A stretch of DNA of 64,000 bases, from contig DCYS01000030.1 in NCBI GenBank assembly GCA_002331485.1, positions 1 to 64,000 on the forward strand. The letters run 5' to 3'. The stretch is from Flavobacteriales bacterium UBA2104 (GTDB lineage: Bacteria > Bacteroidota > Bacteroidia > Flavobacteriales_D > Crocinitomicaceae). Below are positions 26,030 to 36,200 of this stretch, piece by piece (the stretch's first letter is position 1; each line of letters opens with the position of its first letter). A model generated the notes under the pieces. That model searched no databases, was not told the DNA's origin, and was given only the letters and a program-made list of their open reading frames with translations. The position numbers and the translations under genes are program-made.

Positions 26030-26854
26030 ATGAAAGCATTAACATACAGTATTATATTCACTTTTTATTCCCTGTCCATTTACGCATGTGATTCAAAAAC
26101 GGATTTTGTTGAGAACACGAGTACTAAGGAGATTGTTCAGGATAATACAGAAGAGGGAGAAGAAAGTCATAGTACATCACTACATGCGCATAAACTATGG
26201 GATGAGCTGACAAAAAAACATGTTACTTCAGCGGGATTCGTTGATTATATAGGTTTTGTTAAAGACTCAGTTAAACTCAATAAATACCTTAACATCTTAT
26301 CAAAGAACCATCCAAATAAGAATTGGACTTCAAACCAGAGAAAGGCATATTGGATCAACGCTTATAATGCATATACGATCAAGTTGATCGTCGATAATTA
26401 TCCCGTAAAATCAATTAAGGATTTGGGTGGATCGATTTACAAAGTGAATACTCCATGGGATATTAAGTTCATTAAGATAGAGGGTGAAGAATATGACCTC
26501 AATAATATTGAGCATAGTATTTTGAGAAAAGAATGGGAGGATCCTCGAATTCATGCAGCAGTTAATTGTGCATCTGTTTCTTGTCCGGCACTAATGAAAG
26601 GAGCCTATGTAGCAAGTCGTTTGGATCAGCAACTTGATACTCAAATGAAACGATTCATACTTGATAAGAGTAAAAATACTATCAGTAAGAATAAGCTAAA
26701 GCTCTCGAAGATCTTCAAATGGTTCTCAGGAGATTTTAAAAATGTTGCTCCATCAGTAATAGCGTATATCAATAAATACAGTGATGTTAAGGTTAGTGAA
26801 GATGCTGAAATTGATTACTTTGAATATGACTGGAACTTGAATGATTCAAAATAA
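26030..26854 (+). CDS. DUF547 lipoprotein
   Basis: A 274-residue lipoprotein. The signal ends SIYAC, with the lipidated cysteine at residue 20, followed by the acidic residues often seen in Bacteroidota surface lipoproteins. DUF547 covers about 90-230: RKAYWINAYNAYTIKLIVDNY region, then HSILRKEWEDPRIHAAVNCAS region and SCPALMKGAY. The conserved cysteine in C-A-S-V-S-C-P suggests a cysteine-protease-like or transglutaminase-like fold, but no activity is established. It is divergent from the TIGR04283 transferase. Confidence 0.87.
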   Translation: MKALTYSIIFTFYSLSIYACDSKTDFVENTSTKEIVQDNTEEGEESHSTSLHAHKLWDELTKKHVTSAGFVDYIGFVKDSVKLNKYLNILSKNHPNKNWTSNQRKAYWINAYNAYTIKLIVDNYPVKSIKDLGGSIYKVNTPWDIKFIKIEGEEYDLNNIEHSILRKEWEDPRIHAAVNCASVSCPALMKGAYVASRLDQQLDTQMKRFILDKSKNTISKNKLKLSKIFKWFSGDFKNVAPSVIAYINKYSDVKVSEDAEIDYFEYDWNLNDSK

Positions 26855-26868
26855 TCGACTTAAAACTA

Positions 26869-26876
26869 TATTTTTG
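26869..26876 (+). promoter_or_regulatory. TAnnTTTG -7 box before the DUF4412/GLPGLI-like gene
   Basis: TATTTTTG lies in the 26-bp gap before the gene and ends 4 bp before its ATG. No clear -33 TTG at 19-22 bp was found. If used, the mRNA would be nearly leaderless. Confidence 0.45.
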
Positions 26877-26880
26877 TAGC

Positions 26881-27540
26881 ATGAAAACAACACTATACTT
26901 ACTTGTGACACTCTTGTTCGCTGGAATTGGAGTAAGCGCTCAATCTACGAACATGAACGAAGGGTATATCAATTTTGACATTGATGTACAGGCTATTGAC
27001 ACTTCTCGAAATGCTCAACAATCTGCTGCCATGATGAGAAATAGCAGTATGGAGATCTTCTTTGCAAAAGATCTCTCGAGAGTTGATTTTACGTTAGGAA
27101 AGATATCTCAAACCTCAGTTCGGATCAATAGAAAGACCAATAAAGGTGTGTCTCTTTCGAATACGGTCATGGGAAAATATGCAACAACTGGAACAGCCGA
27201 AGAGTTGGAAGGTGAGAAGGTTGAGGTCTCAACTGAGAATATTGATATCAAACCTTTCAATGAATACAGAACAATTCTTGGGTTTAAATGCCAGAAGCAC
27301 GTTATGGATAACAACGGTGTCTATACAACTTACTGGATCACAAAAAAGATTAAGATCGAAGGAATGGGAGAGGGGATAGTGAACCCTAATCTACCTGGAT
27401 TCCCATTAGCTTTCACATCGATAAATAATGGTTTGAGAATGCATTTTCAAGCCTCGAATTACAAAGACATCGTTCCGAATAAAGCTGATGTTTTTTCTAC
27501 TGATGTACCAGAAGATTATATCCTAACTCAGGGAAATTAA
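26881..27540 (+). CDS. DUF4412/GLPGLI-like secreted protein
   Basis: A 219-residue protein with a signal peptide ending GVSAQ. The central pattern NEYRTILGFKCQKHVMDNN followed by TTYWITKKI, then a late PGFPLAF, resembles the ILGYKCKKA...WYT core of the DUF4412 and GLPGLI families. These are small periplasmic or outer-membrane-associated beta-rich proteins of unknown function. It may share transcription with the DUF547 gene or use the box just upstream. It converges with the OmpA gene, overlapping by 4 bp. Confidence 0.7.
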   Translation: MKTTLYLLVTLLFAGIGVSAQSTNMNEGYINFDIDVQAIDTSRNAQQSAAMMRNSSMEIFFAKDLSRVDFTLGKISQTSVRINRKTNKGVSLSNTVMGKYATTGTAEELEGEKVEVSTENIDIKPFNEYRTILGFKCQKHVMDNNGVYTTYWITKKIKIEGMGEGIVNPNLPGFPLAFTSINNGLRMHFQASNYKDIVPNKADVFSTDVPEDYILTQGN

Positions 27541-29165
27541 TTTTTGATAACATCTATTTCTACAACCCTGTTCAGTTTGTGTTGCTCATCTGAACAATCT
27601 TCACCGCAATCGTAAGGCTGATCTGTTTCACCCTTGGCTTCGGTAACTATGTTTTGATCAGTGAAACCTTCTTTGATAAGCATCGACTTTACTGAATTAG
27701 CTCTCTTTTGAGACAACTTCAAATTGTATGAACTTGATCCTCTGCTATCAGTATAAGCTGTCAGTCGTATTTTACATGATTCACAGTTTTCGAATAGTTC
27801 GTTTATCGATTCGATATTTTTATTAGATAGACTCTTATTCAATTCGAATTTATCGAAATCAAAGTATACATTTTTTGTTTTCCAATTTGCTATGAATTCA
27901 TTTGTGTTGAAAGTGTCTTCAATGATTTCTTCGCGTTCAAATGTTATATAATATAGATCATCATCTCCTGTTCCATCTGCTCTATTTGAAACAAAGATTG
28001 CGCTATCTTTTTTAACATAGGTAAGATTGAAATCATCTTTCAGTGAGTTTATTGGAGCTTTGAAATGATCAATTTCAGAATCCTCAATCGGTAATTTAAC
28101 TTTATATATATCTAGTCCACCGTATCCTATTCTTCCAGAAGATGAAAAGGTGAGCATGCTGTCTCCTTGATACATAGGGAACATTTCGTGTCCTTCTGAG
28201 TTTAAAGATTTCAGTGGTTTAGGTTCCATCCAAACACCGTTTTTCAATGACGTAGTATAAAGATCAGAACCTTTCGTTCGCGAACCAGCTTTTGTAAAAA
28301 TTATTTGATCTCCATTAGGACTGATTGTTGCGTGAGCGGTAGAAGATGTGTCTTTAATTCCTGAAAATTCAAAAGGAGTAACATTTTCAAAACTATTGCT
28401 CGATGTTAGTTCAGCCCAATATAAGTTAGGAGCTCTTTCAAGAGGGTCTTTTGATAAAGGATAAGAAATGGTTAACAAAGCCTTAGTCGACTCAGGTAAA
28501 AATGCAATTGAAGAAACCGAAGCCATACTAGAATCCTGCATAAAAATATTTCTGTATTTACCATTGATCAAAATAGATGGTTGGGTTAAGAGTAATTCTG
28601 CAAACGAACTATTATCATCTCCGACAACTCCCATCATTTCTTGCATTTTATCGTACCCAATCTCTTTAAATCGAATCAACTCCCCATTATAAATCCCTCC
28701 AGATAGATCGGCCATTTTTCCATTTGAGTTAAACTCATTAAATGCTACAAATTCCTCATCATCCCAATTCACGATCTCTCGACAAGAAGCGATCTTTATA
28801 TCTACATTTTCCTCTCCATCATTTTCTTTGTAGATCTCGTAAGCTTTAACTGCTTTTGAATAGTTCCCAACTCCACGATTGGCGTCTCCAGAGATCAAAT
28901 AGAACATTGGTTCTATTTTTTTTGCGTTATTGATCAGTTCTTCACAAACTGGTTGGCAAGCTTCAAAGTTTCCGTTTACGTAATGAGAATAAACTAAATG
29001 TTTTAGATCTTCTTCCTCAAGACCATTAGCATCGTATTCTTCCTGAAATATTGTCGCGGCTTGTTCATACTCATAGTTATTGAAGAGTTTTCGAGCATCC
29101 GACAAAGTCTGTGATAGACTAGTAAATCCTATCAACAAGGTAAGAGCAGTAAATAAATGTTTCAT
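27537..29165 (-). CDS. TPR - propeller - OmpA outer-membrane protein
   Basis: A 542-residue protein with a signal peptide (MKHLFTALTLLIGFTSLSQ). Residues about 20-130 look like TPR repeats (ARKLFNNYEYEQAATIFQEEY region). About 170-410 form a WD40/PD40-like propeller with the usual A-T-I-S-P-N-G-D-Q-I-I-F-T strand. The end (about 425-542) is an OmpA peptidoglycan-binding domain: VYFDFDKFELN, TAYTDSRGSSSYN, LSQKRANSV, NRVVEIDV. Proteins of this build next to PorP/SprF genes are relatives of PorE, which anchors T9SS parts to peptidoglycan. Last gene of the SprB-repeat operon; its start overlaps the PorP/SprF stop by 1 bp. Confidence 0.9.
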   Translation of the reverse strand: MKHLFTALTLLIGFTSLSQTLSDARKLFNNYEYEQAATIFQEEYDANGLEEEDLKHLVYSHYVNGNFEACQPVCEELINNAKKIEPMFYLISGDANRGVGNYSKAVKAYEIYKENDGEENVDIKIASCREIVNWDDEEFVAFNEFNSNGKMADLSGGIYNGELIRFKEIGYDKMQEMMGVVGDDNSSFAELLLTQPSILINGKYRNIFMQDSSMASVSSIAFLPESTKALLTISYPLSKDPLERAPNLYWAELTSSNSFENVTPFEFSGIKDTSSTAHATISPNGDQIIFTKAGSRTKGSDLYTTSLKNGVWMEPKPLKSLNSEGHEMFPMYQGDSMLTFSSSGRIGYGGLDIYKVKLPIEDSEIDHFKAPINSLKDDFNLTYVKKDSAIFVSNRADGTGDDDLYYITFEREEIIEDTFNTNEFIANWKTKNVYFDFDKFELNKSLSNKNIESINELFENCESCKIRLTAYTDSRGSSSYNLKLSQKRANSVKSMLIKEGFTDQNIVTEAKGETDQPYDCGEDCSDEQHKLNRVVEIDVIKN

Positions 29166-30109
29166 TATATTCTAGGTGCGTAGATTCTGTTTCTTTTCAA
29201 CCAAGGAGTAGAACCTCCTCCGTCTTTGAATATTTGTAATTCTAAGAATATTTCATGAGAACCTGTAGAATGGTTTATGATATCTGATAATGTATAATCA
29301 TACGCATAACCGCATTTGAATGGTCCAAACTGAACACCACCAAGTATGACAACAGCATCCGTATGACGGTAACTACCACCTAACCAAAAACGATTCTTGT
29401 AAGTTGCTATTGCAGTAACATCAAACTGGAAAGTTGTAGTTTCGATCATTTGACCTAAACCGGTAAGTTTGATTCCAAAATCGTTATCGAATGAAAAGTT
29501 ATATCCACCGAGAATGTAATAATTACGAACTAAAGGGTTTACAAATACATTATTGAACTCGTATAAATCCCTTTTTAATTCAACAAGATTATGCGCTGAA
29601 AGTCCAACGAAAGCCTTGTCTTTGAAGTAATAAAAAGCTCCAAAATTCACATCAGGAACCATTTGATTATTGAATCCTCTCTCTACAGCTGGATCTTCTG
29701 GTAGATAAGTCTCCATTTGAGTCGCATCCATCATATGCTGAGTTAGCGATAATCCTAGACCTAGCCCCAATCTATGATCACCTTTTCTATCCATTTGAAG
29801 GTGATAAGCTCCATTAATGTTCATTCCGGATCTTCTGCTAGGACCAGCAACATCATTAAAGAATGTTCCACCTAAACCGAAATTATTCCCCAGGTTTGCA
29901 TGTGAGGAGATCGATTGAGTTGTTGGAGCTCCTGGGAACCCTGCCCATTGTTTTCTGAAATTAACTTGAACAGGAATATATTCCTTTGAACCAGCTGCTC
30001 CTGGATTCACCAACATCTCGTTGAACAAATATTGCGAATTCAGCGCAATTTGTTGTCCGTAAGCGCCACTTCCTAAAGCGACTAAAGCAAGTATTAATAG
30101 TTTTCTCAT
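29165..30109 (-). CDS. PorP/SprF family outer-membrane protein
   Basis: A 314-residue predicted 14-strand-type barrel with a signal peptide ending GAYGQ. ALNSQYLFNEMLVNPGAAGS, FRKQWAGFPGAPTTQSIS, FGLGGTFFNDVAGPSRRSG and FKCGYAYDYTLSDI are the standard landmarks of the PorP/SprF family. SprF is needed for SprB secretion in Flavobacterium johnsoniae, and dedicated SprF-like proteins sit next to type B CTD cargo genes. Here it follows two SprB-repeat genes by 2 bp, so it is probably their partner. Confidence 0.94.
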   Translation of the reverse strand: MRKLLILALVALGSGAYGQQIALNSQYLFNEMLVNPGAAGSKEYIPVQVNFRKQWAGFPGAPTTQSISSHANLGNNFGLGGTFFNDVAGPSRRSGMNINGAYHLQMDRKGDHRLGLGLGLSLTQHMMDATQMETYLPEDPAVERGFNNQMVPDVNFGAFYYFKDKAFVGLSAHNLVELKRDLYEFNNVFVNPLVRNYYILGGYNFSFDNDFGIKLTGLGQMIETTTFQFDVTAIATYKNRFWLGGSYRHTDAVVILGGVQFGPFKCGYAYDYTLSDIINHSTGSHEIFLELQIFKDGGGSTPWLKRNRIYAPRI

Positions 30110-30111
30110 GC

Positions 30112-33100
30112 CTATCGAATTATCGTGATATTACCTTTTAATATATCGTTATCGTCATTATTTAAATAAAGCGTCCAGTAGTATACTCCTGCAGGAAGCT
30201 TTTTACCATTATATGTCCCATCCCACGGAACATATTCGTTATCAATTTCGTGAACTAGATTACCCCATTTATTGAAAATTCTCATTTTCAAGTCAGGGTA
30301 AAGCTCCATGTTGTCTATTACCCACGTGTCATTGTAGAAATCTTCATTTGGAGTAAATGTATTCACGGGGTCGATACAAGCGATCGGATTAATTCCAACA
30401 TAGACTGAATCAGTAAGATCACATCCTAAAATATCAATGATCTGTACAGAATGATAGTCATTTGTTAGCTGTTCAGCATACTGACCAATAGTACCATTTT
30501 CCCAATAGTATTCATACCCCCCATTTCCACCACTTGCGGTTGCATATGCTGTACCATCAAATTGATCCTCACAAGTAACATCGGTTGTTTCAAAGGAAAC
30601 TTCAAGAGGCTCTGGTTCAGTAATTTCTACTTCGAGAGAATCCTCACAACCATTCTGGTCTACTATGTCAAGTGAATAAACACCTGCGGAAATATTAGTT
30701 AGATCTTCTGTTGTTTCACCATTCGACCAAAGGAAATCGTATGCTGGAGTTCCTCCTGTTACTGTAACATCAATATTTGCATCACCGCCTCCACTACAAC
30801 TTACGATGTCAAAGGTATATTCAACTACTATTGAATCTGGTTGCTCGATCTCTAGGAACATCTCATACTGACATCCATTAGTATCTACAATTTCCAACTG
30901 ATAGATCTCTGCTGGAAAGTTTACTAGATCTTCTGTTTGAGCAGATAGTGCAAAGTCAGAATTATACCATGTGTATTCGTACGGTGCTGTACCTCCAGTA
31001 GGTGTAATGTCAATAATACCATCTGAAAGTCCGTAACAAGAAACATCGGTTATTACTTCATTTAGTGTTACTGGATCAGGTTGATTGATCACAACAGTAT
31101 CAGAAACTTGACAACCGTTGTTATCTGTAACTTCAAATACGTAAGTTCCAGCAACTAGATCAGTCAATAAAAGAACAGTATCCCCAGTTGACCAATCAAT
31201 ATCATAAGATGGTGTTCCCCCAAATACGTCAAGGAGAATTTCTCCGTCAGTACCATCGTTACATTTTACATCTTCTGTTACGAATGAGTATTGAAGGCTA
31301 TCTTCTGGTTCAGTCAACTCTATGCTATTGGTTGCCTCACAACCATGGTCATCAGTAACTGTAACATCATATTCACCTGCTGGAAGATTGACAAGATCTT
31401 CTGAAATCAAACCATTACTCCACGCATATGTGTAAGGATTAGTACCACCAGTAACTGTAAGATCAATTGCTCCTGTATTGTCTCCATGACAGAGAATATT
31501 TGTTCCAACTATACTGGTTTCAAGTAAAGGAGGCTCAGTGATCGTCAAGGTATCAATAGCCTTACACCCATTTGCATCCGTCACTTCATATCTGTAGTCA
31601 TCTGCAACATATCCAATTAAATCCTCACTTGTTGTGCTTAGCTGGAATGAACTACTAGCCCATTGAAAAGTGTAGTTTGGAGTTCCTCCAGATACTGTTA
31701 GGTCAATTTCTCCGTTAGATTCACCAAAACAATTCACGTTAGTGATACTATTAGTTACCGTTAACGGCTGAGAAGGCTCAGTTATTACAACATTTCCTGA
31801 TTCAGTACAGTTGTTATTGTCGATTACAGTGTAAGTGTAAGTTCCTGCTAAAAGGTCAGTTATATCTTGAGTTACTTGACCAGAATTCCAACTGTATGTG
31901 TAGTTTGGAGTTCCTCCAGTTACTGTTAGATCGATCGAGCCGGTATTATCTCCATGACATAATACTTGCTCAGAACTTACAGTAACGGCAATTGGAGAAA
32001 GAGGCTCTGTTACCGTCTCAGTCAATGTTTCAATACACCCGTTGTCGTCAGTTACCTCCACAGTATACTCTTCAGCTGGAATACCAGATAGGTCCTCTGT
32101 AGATCCAACTGTGTTTGGAATACTATTTGTCCAAACATAATCAAAAGGTCCAACACCACCACTCACAGAAAGGTCGATCTCCCCATCAGAACCTCCATTA
32201 CAATTCACATCGGTCACGACAGCACTTAAAGTTAATAGCGCTGGCTCTGTAACAACTTGTGAGGCAGTGAATGTACAACCTTGAGCATCAGTAACCGTTA
32301 CCTGATAAGTTTCTGCAGGAACATTATTTAAACTTGCAGAATTTGCAGTTAAGACTGTTTGGGAGTTTTGCCAAGAATAACTGTATGGAGTAGAGCCACC
32401 AGAAACGGAAATACTCACTGTTCCTGAAGAGTTACCATTACAAAGTACATCAACTGCACTCATTGTACCAGTAAGTAAAGCGGGCTGACTGATGACATAC
32501 GTCTGTTGATAAGTACACCCTTTATTGTCTGTAATAGTTAATGTGTAAGAACCTGATGATAGACCGCTAATATCTTCAGTTGTTTGCCCGGTATCCCAAG
32601 AATATCCGTAAGGAGGAGTACCTCCCCAAACCGATACATCTATGGATCCAGTTGAGTTACCAAAACAATCAACATTTGTTGTTACCGCAGAAGCGTTAAG
32701 AGCTTCAGTTGGTTGTTCGATCACGAATGTCATAGAATCAGTACATCCTCCGTTAGGAGCTTCAACTACTATTTCGTAAGTGCCTGAAGGCACATTTGTT
32801 AGATCTTCAGTATTCCCAACTGATGCACCTAATCCGTTTTCCCATTCATAAGAGTAAGGAGTGTTACCTCCGGAAACACTAACATCAATACCACCAGTGT
32901 TATCACTGAAGCAATTTACGTCCGTTACTGTACCTGTAATATTAATTGGGTCTGGTTCTGATACAACATAGGCGCCAACAACCGTACAGCCTGAAACATT
33001 ATCCTTAACTGACACAGTATAAGTCCCGGCACTCAGGAAGTTTATTGTACTTGTGGACCCACTCCCAGAGGAACCATTAGACCACGTGTGAGTGTAATTA

Positions 33101-33270
33101 CCACTACCTCCAGAAATGATAGTTACAGTCGCCGTCCCATCTGAAACACCGTCACAAGATGCATTTGTTCCTGTAACTGAAATTGTTGGACAGGCAGGAG
33201 CAACTGATTCAGCGCTTCCATAATTGATAACTCCAACTAGAAATAGGAGAATTAAAATTGAATTTTTCAT
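30112..33270 (-). CDS. SprB-repeat adhesin with CHU_C/gliding-type C-terminal domain (1052 aa)
   Basis: A secreted surface protein. After a signal peptide (MKNSILILLFLVGVINYGSA), about 12 tandem SprB repeats of roughly 75-85 residues fill residues about 30-965. Each begins C-x-G-x-(S/N/D)-x-G and ends G-x-Y-x-x-x-V-x-D-x-x-G-C, with a central GGTPPYxYxW. The C-terminus (about 966-1052) is a gliding-motility-associated type B CTD: NTFTPNEDFYNDTW, MRIFNKWGNLVHE, WDGTYNGKKLPAGVYYW. The T9SS should export it and attach it to the cell surface. Lies 4 bp after the larger SprB-repeat gene and 2 bp before PorP/SprF. Ligand unknown. Confidence 0.93.
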   Translation of the reverse strand: MKNSILILLFLVGVINYGSAESVAPACPTISVTGTNASCDGVSDGTATVTIISGGSGNYTHTWSNGSSGSGSTSTINFLSAGTYTVSVKDNVSGCTVVGAYVVSEPDPINITGTVTDVNCFSDNTGGIDVSVSGGNTPYSYEWENGLGASVGNTEDLTNVPSGTYEIVVEAPNGGCTDSMTFVIEQPTEALNASAVTTNVDCFGNSTGSIDVSVWGGTPPYGYSWDTGQTTEDISGLSSGSYTLTITDNKGCTYQQTYVISQPALLTGTMSAVDVLCNGNSSGTVSISVSGGSTPYSYSWQNSQTVLTANSASLNNVPAETYQVTVTDAQGCTFTASQVVTEPALLTLSAVVTDVNCNGGSDGEIDLSVSGGVGPFDYVWTNSIPNTVGSTEDLSGIPAEEYTVEVTDDNGCIETLTETVTEPLSPIAVTVSSEQVLCHGDNTGSIDLTVTGGTPNYTYSWNSGQVTQDITDLLAGTYTYTVIDNNNCTESGNVVITEPSQPLTVTNSITNVNCFGESNGEIDLTVSGGTPNYTFQWASSSFQLSTTSEDLIGYVADDYRYEVTDANGCKAIDTLTITEPPLLETSIVGTNILCHGDNTGAIDLTVTGGTNPYTYAWSNGLISEDLVNLPAGEYDVTVTDDHGCEATNSIELTEPEDSLQYSFVTEDVKCNDGTDGEILLDVFGGTPSYDIDWSTGDTVLLLTDLVAGTYVFEVTDNNGCQVSDTVVINQPDPVTLNEVITDVSCYGLSDGIIDITPTGGTAPYEYTWYNSDFALSAQTEDLVNFPAEIYQLEIVDTNGCQYEMFLEIEQPDSIVVEYTFDIVSCSGGGDANIDVTVTGGTPAYDFLWSNGETTEDLTNISAGVYSLDIVDQNGCEDSLEVEITEPEPLEVSFETTDVTCEDQFDGTAYATASGGNGGYEYYWENGTIGQYAEQLTNDYHSVQIIDILGCDLTDSVYVGINPIACIDPVNTFTPNEDFYNDTWVIDNMELYPDLKMRIFNKWGNLVHEIDNEYVPWDGTYNGKKLPAGVYYWTLYLNNDDNDILKGNITIIR

Positions 33271-33274
33271 TTGA

Positions 33275-36200
33275 TTAACGCACTATAGTTATGTTACCTG
33301 TGTATTTGTTATCCTGTTCATTTGATAAAATGATAATGTAATAGTACACCCCTGCAGGCAGAGCTTTTCCATTATGTGTACCATCCCATGGCTCATAATC
33401 ACCAGAGGCAGAGAATATCTCGTTACCCCACTTGTTAAATATTTTAACTGTATGATTAGGATATAAATGAATATTCTCAATGACCCAAGTATCGTTATAC
33501 AAGTCATCATTTGGAGTAAATGTATTCGGAATGATCAAACACTCTTCATCACTTGAGATAATATCAAACTCAAAGGTATTCGAACAACTATTGACATCTG
33601 TAATTGTCAGTTCGTAGAAGCCAGGACCAACATTTTCAAGATTTTGATCCATAGTTCCATTAGACCAGTTGTAAGAATATGGAGCAGTTCCACCAAATGG
33701 ACTAATATATATCGCTGCATCTGTTTGATCTATACAACTAACTGGGATCATGTCGTAAGTTATTTCAATTTGATCAGGTTGATCAACGTAAATATCCGAT
33801 CTGATCGTACAGCCTTGGTCATCCACTGCGAGGAACGTGTATGTATCGGATGTAAGTCCTTGAATATCTTCACCAGTCATTCCATTACTCCAGGTTACGG
33901 TGTAAGGATTAGTACCTCCAGTTAAGGTAAGATCGATCTCACCGTCAGCGCCATCGTAACATGTCACGTCTTGAACAGACGCCTCAAACTCGAAAGGATC
34001 AGGTTCGTCAACGAATATTTGCTGTTCAAATACACAACCATTTTCATCAGTTACACGAACTAAGTACTCTCCAGTCGGAATACTGTCAATCGTTTCAGAA
34101 GGGTTATTCAATAGTATTTCATCTTGATTACCCCATTCGAAGTAATAGGGTTGAACACCTCCTGAAATGTTGAGCTGAACTTGTCCATCACTATATCCAT
34201 AGCAGCTTGGGTCTGTAATGTCAATAATAACATTCAATTCAGTTGGCTCGTTTATTGTCGCGCCAGAGAATGCAGTACATCCATTTGCATCAGTTACCGT
34301 TAAGGTGTAAACACCTGCAGCCAGACCATCAATGTCTTCTTGGGTTGCTCCGTTAGACCAGCTGTATGTGTACGGAGCTGTACCTCCAGTTACATTCGCT
34401 TCTATCGAACCGGTAGATGCCCCAAAGCAATCAACATCTCTTCCCGTTGTAGTCACAACTAATGGAGCAGATGGTTGAGTCACATTAATTGTTTCCTGAA
34501 TCTGACATCCATTTTGATCAGTTGTAGTTATGGCATAATCACCTGTTGAAATAGCTGTCAAGTCTTCTGTTGCTGCACCGTTTGACCACGAGTATGTGTA
34601 AGTCGGAGTACCTCCAGAAACTGTAACATCAATTGCTCCTGTTGAAGCACCGTGACAATCCACAGCTGTCGTAGAATATGTTAATGACAATGGTGCTGAA
34701 GGCTCATCAACAAAGCTAGTTAAAGTGTCTGTACATTGATTAGCATCTGTAACAGTAACAAAGTAAATATCACTTTCTAATCCATTTAGATCTTGAGTTG
34801 TATCAGCATAAATGTATGTTGAACCATCAGACCATTCATAAGAGTATGGGCCAGTCCCTCCTGTTACGGTCAGATCAATACTACCATCATTTCCGCCATG
34901 ACATAGCACATCTTGAATTACACTTGAAAGCGAAAGAGGAGCCGCAGGTTCAGTTATTGTAACTGTTGTTGTTTCAACACAGCCAAGATCATCTGTTACA
35001 GTCAATGTGTAAGATCCAGCCACAAGGCCACTAACATTAGCCGTTGTTGCACCATTTGACCAGCTGTAATTGTAAGGTTCTGTTCCACCTGAAATTATTG
35101 CATTTATTGAACCTGTATTATCACCAAAACAAAGGACATCTTCTTGAGTTGTATTGATCGTCAATGCTTTTTCAGGTTGTTCAATTACGTAATTGAAAGT
35201 TGCATTACATCCCTGATCATCTGTGATCGTTAATGAGTAACTACCTGCTGCTACATTTGATAAAACAGGAGCCGTTGAACCATTTGACCAAGCGTAGTTG
35301 TAAACTGGTGTTCCTCCTGAGATTTGAGGATCGATCTGACCCGTTAAGTCTCCGAAGCAGTTAACGTCTGTAATAACTTCATTACTTGCTAACGGAGCTG
35401 TAGGTTCTGTGACAGTTATAGATAGTGAATTCGTACAACCGTTTTGGTCCGTCACGTTCACAGTGTATATATCAGCGATCAATCCCGTTGGATCTTCCCC
35501 AGAGAATGACAATTGGCCTTGTGTATCACCAAACCATTGATATGAATATGCACCTGTTCCTCCTGTAACGCTCAAATCAATTTGACCATCGTTTCCATCG
35601 AAACATGAAACGTTCACGTGAGTTTCAGTCAAAGCTATAGGCTGACTTGGTTCACTTATCACATATGTACCAGTACTTGTACAGCTGTTTTCATCTGTTA
35701 TAGTTATTGTGAAAGATCCTGCAGGTAAGTTTACAATATCTTCTGTTGTTTCACCATTTGACCAACTGAAACTGTAAGGTAAGGTTCCACCGATTGTATT
35801 TACATCTATAGAACCTGTGCTCGCTGCATTACAATCAACATCATTAACAATTGCAGTATGCGTCAGTGCGAACGGCTCATTTATTTCAACTGAAATAGTT
35901 TCAGTACATCCATTTACGTCTTCAACGTCTAAAGTATAAGTACCAATGTCCAGTCCAGAAATATCTTCTGTCGTAGCACCATTTGACCAAGTATAGGTAT
36001 AAGCACCAGTTCCTCCTGAAACCGTTACATCAATACTTCCATCATTTGTAGGGCCAGCACAAGATTTATCTTGCTTTAGGAAGGTTACAACCAGACGTGC
36101 AGGCTCTTGAACAATATCCCCTTGGAATAATTGACAGTCGTTATTATCTGTTACAGTAACTTGATAAGAACCTGCTGGAAGACCAGTTAAAGTTGTGCTA

